This document shows, in pieces, positions 44,461 through 55,800 of a stretch of DNA of 64,000 nucleotides (within the stretch, counting starts at the first letter, position 1; each line of letters opens with the position of its first letter). Position numbers and translations under genes: made by a program. Under the pieces are notes generated by a model that was not told the origin of the DNA, did no database searches, and saw only the letters and a program-made list of their open reading frames with translations. The DNA comes from Deltaproteobacteria bacterium. GTDB lineage: Bacteria > Desulfobacterota > Desulfobacteria > Desulfobacterales > Desulfatibacillaceae. Where the stretch lies: contig JACRLG010000006.1 in assembly GCA_016235345.1 (NCBI GenBank), positions 43,614 to 107,613 on the forward strand. The letters run 5' to 3'.

Positions 44461-44490
44461 TTGACACCCTAAGGCCACTTTGTGTAATGT
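44461..44490 (+). promoter_or_regulatory. Sigma70-type promoter for the two-partner secretion locus
   Basis: TTGACA (44461-44466), an 18-bp spacer and TAATGT (44485-44490) form a good promoter pointing towards tpsB. It lies about 550 bases before the favoured TpsB start, implying a long 5' leader. No other gene lies between. Confidence 0.55.
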
Positions 44491-44977
44491 CCGCATACTT
44501 AACAAAAGTGATGTTCATGCAGTGACTTGTTCCGTGGGTGCTGAAGGCTATTTTTCGGGGATGGTCCAGAAAAAGGCCGATTGTGGAGACGGAGCGGTTT
44601 TTGGACAAAAGCCGCAAGGGTTGTGACAAGCATCACATTATGGACATGGCCGTCTTCACTGACACATCCCACACTATTGCCTTAAAAATCGCCAACCGGA
44701 AAAGCTACGCGAAGGATTGCCTTTCAAAATCCTTCGATAACGTGGATATTTTCGTGGCGGACTTATCTTTTTTCGGCCCCAGCGCCCGGGAACCCATGCC
44801 GGATTCAATCCTTCCAATTAAAAATGCGCCACAGCAATCCATTCAAATGGATGCGGCGCAGCCTAGTTTCCTTCCTTACAGGGACGCTGGAAGCAGCGCC
44901 TCTCTTCATTTTTCCGCAGGGCCGGTCGGGTTGGGGGCAATTGGGAGCCGAAAGAGCAAATATCGAGGGAGATCGAA
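44491..44977 (+). other. Long leader region with structured hairpin, upstream of tpsB
   Basis: No credible gene is seen in these roughly 490 bp. At 44825-44860 a nested hairpin is evident: TGCGCC pairs with GGCGCA, and ATCCAT pairs with ATGGAT around a TCAA loop, with a small ACA bulge between. A second short stem (ACGCTG / CAGCGC) lies at about 44884-44898. The string CACAG-CAA ... CGCA-GCCTA loosely recalls GEMM-I c-di-GMP riboswitches, but the match is incomplete. Such a leader could control expression of the adhesin. Confidence 0.4.
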
Positions 44978-45037
44978 ATGGAACACGGAATTCATGATTC
45001 CCGTACCGGTAAAACCAATATGAGTAAGGAGGCCGAG

Positions 45038-46756
45038 GTGAGGAAAAGAGCTTTCACGGCAATGGTCATGGGAATGGCGCTGGTTCTGGCGACCCTGGCC
45101 CCAGCGGCATGGGCCGGGCAGGATCTGCCCGCCGGGTTGAACCCCGGAGCTATCGAAAAATCCCTGCAACCCCGTGTAGGTCAAACCCCTTCTGCAGCCC
45201 CTGAAATCCGGATCGGACAGGATTCCACGGGCAAGCTCCAGGGCGGCGACGGAGTGGAGTTCAAGCTCACAGAGATCACCTTCGACGGCAACCAGGTCTT
45301 CACCGACCAGGAACTGACCCAGGCCGTGGCCCCCTTCATAGGACTGGTGATAGGCGTCAACGACCTGGCCAAGGTGGTTGACACTGTCACCAACTACTAC
45401 GTGTCCAGGGGCTACATCTTAAGCCGGGCCTATCTTCCCCAGCAGAGCATCAAGGACGGCAAGGTCATCATAGCCATGGTGGAAGGCCGCCTGGGAGCCA
45501 TCTACGTGAAGGGCAACCAGCGCTACAAGGCCGACCTCATCAGACGGGTCATGGACCTTATCCGCAAGGAAAACGCAGTGACCACGGAGAGTCTTGAAAG
45601 AAGCCTGCTTCTTTTGAACGACTATCCGGGGCTTTCCGTCAAATCCACCCTGGTTCGCGGCCAGGAACCCGGCACCACCGACATAGTGGTGGACGTAACC
45701 GAGGCCAAATGGTGGCAGGCGGGTTTTGACTACAACAATTTCGGCAGCGAGTATGTCTCGCCCCACCGGCTCGGATTCAGCCTCACCTTTCTGAATCCCT
45801 TCGGATACGGCGACCGCATGAGCTTCCGTTACATGACAGGCACCAACGGCGGAGCCGAGGAAGGCCCCCTGTGGTATCTGCGGGCCGACTACGACTTCCC
45901 GGTCAACCGCTACGGCACACGGGTGGGCGTGGCCCTTTCCAGGCTCAATTACGATCTGGGCCAGGAGCTTGAGATTCTCGACATCGAGGGCAGAAGCGAC
46001 CTCATGTCCGTCTGGGCCTCGCATCCCATATGGCGCACCAGGAACCTTTCCCTGTGGGCGGACGCCGGTTTCGATTTCAAGCGCATTCAGAACAAGATGT
46101 TTGATGAGCTGATGTACGAGGAAGACCTTCACAATCTCCGCTTCGGATCACACATGGAGTGGATTGACGGCCATTCGGGCCAGAACCTCGTGACAGTAAA
46201 CGTCACCAAGGGCCTTTCCGACGACGTGATAGGCTCCAGGCTCTACGCGGACGGCAATTTCCTCAAGGGCGAGGCGAGCTATCGCCGCGTTCAGGCTCTC
46301 CCTTACAACCTCACGGGTCTTTTTTCCATTTTCGGCCAGTATTCGGGCGCGCGTCTTCCCACCGCCGAGGAGTTCTCGGCAGGCGGGGCGGGCACTGTCC
46401 GGGGCTGGGCAATGGGCGATTATTCCGGCGACCATGGTATCGTAAGCACCGTGGAAGTGCGCTATCCCCTTCTCAAGACGCAGCTCGACTGGCAGGCTCC
46501 TTCCGGTTCCAGGGGAACCTGGGGACTGGATGCCGCTCTCTTTTCGGATTACGGCAGGGTTTGGGTGAAAGACCCCCTCGCCGCCGAGCAGTCGGATGCA
46601 ATGCTGTGGGGCTGGGGGCTGGGCCTTCGGGCCGCCTGGGCACCATACGGAATGGCCAAGATCGACTACGCCAGGCCGCTCAAGGGTGACAAGCCCTTGG
46701 ACGAGGGCCTGGACGAACGCGGCGCTTGGTATCTTCAGCTTTCCCTCACATACTAA
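45038..46756 (+). CDS. TpsB outer-membrane transporter (FhaC/ShlB family)
   Basis: The pore of a two-partner (type Vb) secretion system; it exports the TpsA adhesin encoded 44 bp downstream. I favour the GTG at 45038, five bases after AAGGAGG, because it leaves a compact signal peptide (RKRAFTAMVMGMALVLATLAPAAWA). An ATG at 44978 with AGGGAGA is a real alternative adding 20 residues. Two POTRA domains follow (FKLTEITFDGNQVFTDQELTQ; LGAIYVKGNQRYKADLIRR). The 16-strand barrel contains the conserved loop VRGW in AGTVRGWAMGDYSGD, which FhaC needs for secretion. The protein ends in Tyr (LSLTY), as outer-membrane barrels end in an aromatic residue. Confidence 0.92.
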   Translation: MRKRAFTAMVMGMALVLATLAPAAWAGQDLPAGLNPGAIEKSLQPRVGQTPSAAPEIRIGQDSTGKLQGGDGVEFKLTEITFDGNQVFTDQELTQAVAPFIGLVIGVNDLAKVVDTVTNYYVSRGYILSRAYLPQQSIKDGKVIIAMVEGRLGAIYVKGNQRYKADLIRRVMDLIRKENAVTTESLERSLLLLNDYPGLSVKSTLVRGQEPGTTDIVVDVTEAKWWQAGFDYNNFGSEYVSPHRLGFSLTFLNPFGYGDRMSFRYMTGTNGGAEEGPLWYLRADYDFPVNRYGTRVGVALSRLNYDLGQELEILDIEGRSDLMSVWASHPIWRTRNLSLWADAGFDFKRIQNKMFDELMYEEDLHNLRFGSHMEWIDGHSGQNLVTVNVTKGLSDDVIGSRLYADGNFLKGEASYRRVQALPYNLTGLFSIFGQYSGARLPTAEEFSAGGAGTVRGWAMGDYSGDHGIVSTVEVRYPLLKTQLDWQAPSGSRGTWGLDAALFSDYGRVWVKDPLAAEQSDAMLWGWGLGLRAAWAPYGMAKIDYARPLKGDKPLDEGLDERGAWYLQLSLTY

Positions 46757-46800
46757 GAGTAAACTTCGAGATCTTCGACTGATATAATAAGGAGGTAAGG

Positions 46801-49800
46801 ATGGCCAGCTTGTCGCGGAAAATCAAAAGGGCTCAGAGCAGACGGAAGGGTCTTTCCGCCAACACTTCATCCTTGGTGCGTAGCGCACGCCGCGCTCGCA
46901 GAATGGGGGCAGGAGCCGCCGGAGCCCTGGTGCTTTTGGCAGCTCCCTCGGCAGTGTTTGCAGGCAGCGGGTTTACCCAGTCCACAACGGGTAACACCAC
47001 GACCTATGTTCAGACGGCCAACAAGGTCTTCAACAAGGTCGCGGGCTACAACATAGCCGCCGATGCGGCGCACGTATATGCGCAGCCCGGCGCGAATTCC
47101 GTTTTCGTCCAGCGCGTCATTGGGTCGGACCCGTCCTCCATCCTGGGCCAGTTGACGGCCAACGGACAGGTATGGGTATTGAATCCCAACGGCGTCCTCA
47201 TCGGAAGCCAGGCAAGGGTCAACACGGCGGGTTTCGTGGCCACCACCCTTGTCATGGAAGAGGATGACTTCTTTGCCGGGCGCTACACCTTCAAGCAGGA
47301 AGGCGCGGGCTCCTTTGTCATCAACAAGGGCGCCATCACCGTCACCAACGGCGGAAGCGCCATTCTCGCAGGCGCGTCCGTGGTCAACGAAGGCGTCATC
47401 AAGGCCGACATGGGCGAAGTGGTCCTTGCTGCGGGCCGCAAGATGACCTTTGATTTCGCGGGCGACGGCCTTGTCAACTTCGCGGTTGACGACGCGGTTG
47501 CAGCCAAGGTAACGGGGCCGGACGGCACGGACCTTACTGCTGCGGTTTCCAACGTGGGCACCATTACGGCTGGCCGCGTTCAGATGACCGCCCTGTCCGC
47601 ACTGGATATCTTTTCCTCCGTGGTCAATAACTCCGGCGTGGTCCAGGCCACCAGGGTTGAAGTGGGCAGGGGCGGCGAGATCATCCTTTCCGGCGGAGAC
47701 AGCGGAGCCGTCATCAACACCGGCACCCTTTCTGCGGCAGGCCCGGCGGGAAGCGTGTCCATATCCGGCCAGAACGTGGGCATCTCCGGTACCGTGGCCG
47801 CCAACGGCGGAAGCGGCAAGGTAACCGTCAGCGGCTCCAACGCGGTGGTTCTCACGGAGACCTCGCGCCTTGAGGCCAAGGACGGCGAAATCCGCGTCAA
47901 CGCCCCCGACGCTTCCGGCAACATGGGTGACAAGACCAAGGCCTACGCCGGAGCCACCATCGATGCGGGAACCGGATTCGTAGAAGTTTCAGGCCATACG
48001 CTGGCCGTGGACCAGGCCCTCATCAAGGCCGGAACCGTTCTTTTCGACCCCTTGGATATCCGTTTCGAGAATTCAGCAGAACAGAACACCACGGGCTTTG
48101 CCGGTGATTTTCAGGAGGCCTTCGCCGAAGACCTGGGAACCGTTTCGGTTTTCAGGGTTGACGGCACGGGCATTCTGAACACCACGCCCGACGGAACCAA
48201 CATGATTTTCCAGGCCACCCGCGACATCGACGTGGTGGATGTATTTAACGTTAACACCGCAGTGGGCGGCGGGGCCAACATCAACCTCACCCTCACCGCA
48301 AACCGCGACGTGATTCTGCGCCAGAACCTTACCAACAGCATAGGCGGAATCACCATCGACGCCGATGCCGATAATTCAGGCGATGGCATCCTCGATTTCC
48401 GCGCGGGCACAGCCATGTCCACCAGCGGCGGCAACGTCTCCCTTTCGGCCACCAAGGAGACCACCCTCCAGAGCATCAGCACGGGCGGCGGGGACGTGGC
48501 CATAGTAATCCGCCAAGGTACGGTTCACACCAAGGCCATTACCACGGGCGGCGGCGACGTAACCGTCGACGCAGGAACCCTCGGACAGATCGGCGGCAAC
48601 GAGCCGGGCGTTGAAATTGAAGGCGCCATAAACACCTCCGACGGACTGGCAGGTTCAGCCGGTGGAAGTGTCACCATGCGCGCGCGCGGCACCATACAGC
48701 TTGACTCCGACCAGATCATCACCGACGGTGGCGATCTGGCTTTCAGGGCTGATTACTACGGCACCAACGGCGTTGGTTCCGTGAATATCGCGGCTGTGTG
48801 GGTTGGCGATGAAGTCCTCACCACCCGTGACGACGGACTTGCCGCTGGCGATGTAACCATCACCGCATCAGACCTTCTCCAGATAGGCGGCACCATCAAC
48901 CTGGAAGGCGGAGCCGCAGACGGCAAGTTCTTCCTGGGCGCTGCTGATACAACCGGCGAACTCGAATTCGGCCTTGCCGTGAACGGAAGCCTCAAGGTTC
49001 AGACCGGCGACCTTTTGAATGTTCTGAATGCAGGCGAGTTCCGCATCGGCTCCTTCACAACGGCGCAGGGCGCTTCCTTTGACAACACCCACACCGGAAA
49101 CATACAGATCGGCTCTGGCGTTATGCCGAACGCCGACGTTTACATAACGACCAGCGGCAACATCATCGACGACGGCACCATCACCACCGGTATCTCGGCC
49201 CGCACCATCACCATGACGGTGCAGGGGACCACCTCCTATATCGGAACCTTCTCGGCGCCTGTGGGCGTTGATGTAACGAACTCGGTCGCCCCCGGAGTCG
49301 TGCTCACCCTTGACAGCTCCGCGGCCACTGCCGGCGGCGACATTCACATCGCCGAAGTACAGACCCACAACGGCGACCTTGACCTTGCCAAGATCGCGCT
49401 CGATACAGACAACGCCAGCCAGCAGCTTGTGAGCATCCAGGTTGTAAGCGACGCAATAACCAAGAACGCCATTATCGTGGGCGCGGGCAGCCTCAACGCG
49501 GGTCTTCCCGCCGACAACGTGGACCTGGTCCTGGTTGCCGATAAAATCGATGTCGCCAACGCCATTTCAGTGGGCAACACCGGAGGCGACAACGACCTGG
49601 TCCTCATGCCCTACAGTTCGGGCCGCGCCATTGACCTCGGCACAGAAACCGTCGGGAGCCTCTCCATCACCCAGGCTGAACTCAACCGCATCACCGCAGA
49701 CGACCTAACCATTGGCCGGGCCAATTCCGGCAACGTGGTCATAACGGGCGGCGGCGATATAGGTTACTTTGGCGCAAGTGCGGGACAGGTTATTGATCTT

Positions 49801-52800
49801 ACCATCATATCCGGCCAAAAAGTTCAGGACGACGTTGCTGGCGGAATCGAGCGCCTTCGTCTGGACGGGGCCGGAACCCTCACCCTTGATGCAGCTCAAA
49901 GCATCTACGGTTCTGCCGGAACCAATTCCGCCGGAAACCCCGTGAGCGTGGCCAACCTGCTGAACGTTGCATCGGGTGGTTATCTTGCAGTCCGCACCCG
50001 CAGCGCGGGCGGGAACATTTTCATTTACGAAAATGACGCCAGCGGTATGGATTTAAACACCGCCCAGAACGTCAACACCTCGTTCGACGCCACTTCTGCC
50101 TTCACGGCCCACGTGGACAGCGCTGGCAGCGTGGTTCTCACAAGCACCGGCGACATCACAAACAGTAACGTGGGAACCGGTGCCGGAGCCATCGAAGGCA
50201 TAGCCTCGGTGGCTGATACCGCCCTTTACGCCACAAGCGGAATGGGCGCGGACGCAACCCCCATCGTCACCAATATCACTGGAAATCTTGCCGCCTACAA
50301 TTCCACCACGGCTGGAATTTTCGTGCAGGAAAGCACCGACGGCGGAGCTCTCACCATCGGCGCGGCCGCCCTCAGCGAGCCTCCCGGACTGGTTCTTTAC
50401 ATGACCGGCGTCACCAATTACGGCACCGGCGACGTTGAAGTCTATACCACCAACGGCAACCTGACCGTCAACGCCGGAGCCTGGGTGCAGAACGACAAGG
50501 GTGCAGGCCGGAACATCACCATCGGCGCGGGCGGTGCGGGCAGCACCCTTACGCTTTCCGACAACGCGCACGTGTTCACGAACAACGGCACCGTCAACCT
50601 CTTCGGCGACGACGTGGCCATTTCCGTGACCGGCGGCAACGAGGCCACCATCTCCACCATCTCCGACGGTACGGGCGCAAACCACGGCGACATCGGAGCG
50701 GGCTTTGCAAACGACGGCACCGAGGGCGACGTCCATATCTCCACGGGCACCACCACCCGGAACATCACCCTGGGCGCAAACACCCCCGGCACGCTCTCCC
50801 TGGAGCAGGCCGAGCTTAGGCGTATCTACACGGCCCACACCTTCGACACCACCCAGACGCTCGCCGCGCCCACGGACCCCACCACGGCCCAGAGGGGCGT
50901 GTTCATCGGCAGGCTGGACGATTCAAGCACCACGGCCGAAAGCCAGGAAACCAGCGGCGAGATCAATATCGCGGGCGCCGTGGACATAACGAGGGCGGAC
51001 AACAACTCGCTCTGGACCGACAACATCGCCCTGATCACCTACAACACCACCGACACCACGTCGGACGCGGCCATCGACGACGGCATCCGCGGCCTGGGGG
51101 GCAACATCCTGAACGCGAACCAGGTCCACGCTTGGACCCTGGGTGCGCTCGACATCTCTGTGAATTTGGAAAACGAGCAGGCCGCGACAACGGGCGCACG
51201 GCTGGCTGCAATGTCAGCGTCCGCCGGCGATACCATCGTTGACTCCGTAGGCGCGACCCAGGTTCTCATCGACACCACCTTCTTCACCATAGGCTGGCAG
51301 GGCATCCGGGCGGGCCTGGGCGATGTCGTGGCCCAGTTCGACTCAAGCGTGGACCAGAACCAGGTGATCATCACTGGCCTGGGCTGGATCGACATCGAGC
51401 TCACCCCGGACGATGCCGTGCTGGACATCGGGGCGGCCATCACAGCCAACAGCGGCGACGTTTACATCCGCACGGATGAAATCGTCGTGGGAGCGGCCGT
51501 TTCCGCCACGGGCGGGAACAACATCTACCTCTCCCCCTACGAGACCGCCGACATCATCCAGATTGGCACCAACTCCGGCACGGCCGACCGGCTGGAGCTC
51601 ACCGCTGCCGAGCTTTCCCAGTTCACCACCACGGGCATCGTGGTCCTGGGCACGGTGGTGGACGCCGACAGCGTGGACTACCGGGCCGTGCACAACGAAA
51701 ACATCGTGCCCGCGGATATGGCCACGGTGAACTCGGGCGGCGTGGTGCTGGACGCGGCCAACGACCTCACCGCCGCCAACTTCGACAACCTTTATATAAA
51801 GACCACGGGCCTCATCACCGACGTGCTTGCCCACGGGGACACGGACAACCTGTGGATCGACGGCAAGGTCAGCATCGAAGCTGGTGACATCCAGAACGCC
51901 TCCGGCAACTACGGCGGAACCGTGTGGATCAATTCCGGGACGGACCTTTCCGTCGAGTCGGCGGAAGACGCTTTCATCCAGGACACCGACGCCGGCGGCA
52001 TCACCGTTTCCACCCAGCAGGACATTCTGAACGACTCCGGCAACGACGGCGTACGCTCGGGCGGGGCCGCGGGCGAGGACGTCATTTTGTACGCGAACAT
52101 AGGCCCGGTGCACGTGAACAACGTGGTCACCGCCGGGGCCGCGGGCGACGCGCTCATCCAGGCCGGCACCTCCATCGACACCACCGAGACCATCACCAAC
52201 CGCGCTGCCACCAACGGCTTCGTGGTGGAAGGCGTCCAGGTGACCCTGGTGGCCATTAACGGCTCCATCGGCACGGTGGCCAACCCCATCGTGACCCGCT
52301 CCACCACGATTGCGGCCAATGACACCAACGGCTCCATAGACATCTACGAGGACGCCTTTGGCGGCGCCACCCAGATCGACTCCCACCCCAACCTCATCGC
52401 CGGCGCAGGCACCTTCGACGGCGTACAGGTCACGGCGGGCGCGGGCCACATCACGGTCACGGCCATTGAAGGCAACCTCACGGCCAACGAGGACGTGCTG
52501 GCGGCGGGCGCTGGCACCATAACGCTCACGGCCGGCAGCGTTGGCGGGGCCGCGCGCTTTTTCACCCAGAACGACACCTACTCCATAGACAACGTAAACG
52601 GCATCATCCAGATCAACGCCGACAACATGAATTTGCAGGAGGGCGGCGGCACCACCAACACCATCGGCTCAGCTGGTGAAATCGTCAGGCTCTACCAAGT
52701 GAACGCGGCCACCACCATACAGTTGGGCGCGGGCGCGGCCGACGCCCCCACCGTTCTGGGCTTAAACGACAACGAGATAAATGCGCTTAACAACGTGAAC

Positions 52801-55800
52801 GGCGTCACCGACATCGGCATAAACAACGGCGCGGTGCCCCAGGGGGGCCTGGGCGGCGCCATCACGGTGGTGGGCGACGCGAGCTTCACCGGCGACACAA
52901 ACGTCGTGCGCCTGTGGTCCGCGGGATCGGTAACCAAGACGGCCGCAGGAAACGAGATCATCATCCAGGGCGGGCCCGCGAACTTCCTCGCGGTCGTTTC
53001 CCAGGGCAACGTGAACCTGGAAACCCAGGTGGACAGCATTGCCGTGAACGCGGGCAATTCCGGTGCGGCCGGGGCCCCTGGCATCACCATCCAGCAGAAC
53101 GGCGCCATCGCCTTAAGAGTAAACACGGTGGGGGCCATCAGCGGCGTCATCGGCACCCTGGGCGAAATCAGGATTACGACGGCCAACGGGAACCTCTCCT
53201 TGTTCGCCGACGTCGGCCAGGACATGAACGACACCGACCTCTCCTTCTACGGCGACAAGGTCTATCTCACGGCGGGCGGGGCGGGAAGCACCCTCGCAAT
53301 CGACCCGGGCGCCAACGTGGAATCGAGCTCCGACGCCATTTATCTGACGGCCGACAATTTCGCCCTGGCCGGCTGGGTGGACGCGGGCGGCGGGGCCGGC
53401 ACGGACGGCATCATCCAGGTGTCCGTCAACACCGCGGGCCGGGCGCTTGACCTGGGCGCGGCAGCAGGCGCGGGCGGGGCCGAGCTCACCGATGCCGAGA
53501 TCCAGACCCTCAACACCAACAACCAGCTCATCTTCAAGACCTGGTGCGGGGCCGTTCCCCCGGCGACGGAGGACATCTTCGTTTCCGCCAACATCACCAC
53601 GCCTCAGCGGGATCCCTTGGTGGCCCTTGTCGCGGGCGCCGACATCAACGGCTTCGGCGTCCACAGGTTGGGCACGGCTGGCGCGGGCGAGATCAGCGAG
53701 CTGATGATGGTCGCCGGCACGAACGGCGGCACGGGCGGCATCGGCAACGTCACCCAGCTGCACCTTGCGGCCAACGAGGTGGCCCTGGAGGCCGACACCG
53801 GCAACGTGGATATCTGGGAGCACGATGACCTGGAAATCGGCTCCCTCACCTTAAGCGCGGACTCCGCCTGGCCTGGACTGACCAAGACCGGCGCCAAGTT
53901 CATCGCCGGCGCGGGCACCATGCGCATCCAGGCCTCCATGGCTGCCATCGGCGACCTCCTCGTGACCGACGTGGTCTCCACCGTAAACGGCGATATCCTG
54001 CTGTACACTTTTATGGGCTCTGTCCCGGGAGACGGCGACATCGTCCTCGACGACAACGTAACGGCCGGCGGCGGCGCGGACGTGGCCATCGTTTCCGTGG
54101 TGGATATCGAGCGCCTTTCCGGGACCGTCACGGGCAACGAGGTTCAGCTTCTTACCGGTGCGGGCGACATCGGGACCGCGTTGGCCCCGATAGTGGTCAA
54201 CGCCAACACCCTGTCCATCCAGATCGACACCCTCAACATCGGGGCCTTCTCCGGGCACATCCAGGAAGCCAACAACGTCACCATCGGAGCGACCGCCGCG
54301 GTTCTGGGCGTGGGCGGGGCGAGCGGCCTTCTCGGCACCAGCTCCAACGACGACATCACCATCAACCTGCCCACGGCCAACGCGACGCTCACCGTCGATC
54401 TCGGCATGGGCGTGAACGCCATCCGCACTTTGGACCAGGTGCGCCTGTACGCCGACGAGTTCACCACCGTGAACGCGGGCAACCTCATCGCGGCCACCGA
54501 CGTGAACGTGCTCCAGGTGGCGCCCTACACCGCGGCCCGGAACATCGACCTGGGCGGCGCGGACGCCCCGGGAGGCAGCCTGGACATCTCCGCCGCCGAG
54601 ATCCTGCTCATGGCGGCCGACGACGTAATCATCGGCGACACCACCACCACCGGGGCCCTGGCCATCACGGCCGACGTGGCGCCCCACGCCAACACCCTGG
54701 ACCTGGGCGTCTTCGCCACGGGCAACATCACCCGCACCGGCGCGTCCGTGCTCTCCGCCACCAACGTGGCCTTCGTGTCCACAACGGGCGGAATCGGCAC
54801 CTTCGCCACGCCCATACAGCTGAACACCACGGGCAACGTGGCGGCCCAGGCACCGGGAGGCATCTACCTCTTGGAAGTGGTGGCCGGCGGAGACATGAAC
54901 ATCGGGCCGGTGACCGTGGACGGAACCGCCTACTACGGCCTCCAGGGCGGGGACGCCGTCTATGCGGCCACAGTGGCCGGCAACCTGACCGTGGTCAGCG
55001 ATGCGGGCACCACCTGGATGGTGAACACCAGCGGCGCGGGCGACATCATCTACCTGGCATCCGGCGGCGCGGCCAGCGACCTCACCATCAACGACGGCAT
55101 CCGCTCAAACGGCGGCGAGATCGAGCTGAATTCCGACCGCCACGTGATCCTGGGCACCGCCGACGCCGACGTGCAGAGCTTCGGCGGCGACGGCGCGGGC
55201 ACCACGGCGGGCCTCATCGACGTGAACGCGGACCGGGACGGCAACAATACGGGCGAGTTCCAGATGGCGGCGGGCTCCAGCCTGGTGACCGACACCACGA
55301 TAGACGCGGACATCGAGATCACATCCGCCGACTTCGACGCGGCGGCCTCCACCATCGACGCGGGCACCGAGTCCGTGTTCCTTACTCCATCTGTTGTAGG
55401 CACCACCGTGTATTTACGGTCGGCCGACAATCCGGGCGAGTACGACATTTCCGTTGCGGGCTTGAAGTCCATCACCCAGGCCGACTCCGGCATCGTGGTG
55501 GGCATGGACTCGTCGTCAGTGGTCTGGGCGGGCAATATCCAGCAGACCGAGGCCTTCGACCTTACCACCACGCCCTTCGGCATCCCCCTCACCCTGGTGG
55601 CGGGCGGCGGCATCACCCAGACGGGCGCGTTCCGCCTCACCTCCGACGACCACCTGACCCTGGACGCCGGCAACACCGGCGCGGGCAACATCACCGGCGC
55701 GGGCGGCTGGTTCTATACCGACGTGGCGGAAATCGCGGCGGTGGACCGCAACACCGGCGACATCCTCATCAGCGAGCTGAACAGCGTGAGCGTGGTCACG

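Noticed and set aside
44538..45023. 161-codon open frame upstream of tpsB
   Set aside because: No ribosome site, no family motif, and it overlaps the promoter leader and the start of tpsB; its residue composition is not protein-like.
51343..52449. Long minus-strand open frames opposite tpsA (also 50053-50838, 53851-54687, 62213-63031)
   Set aside because: All are shadows of repetitive GC-rich adhesin codons (Val/Gly/Ala/Asp/His-rich), without ribosome sites or motifs.
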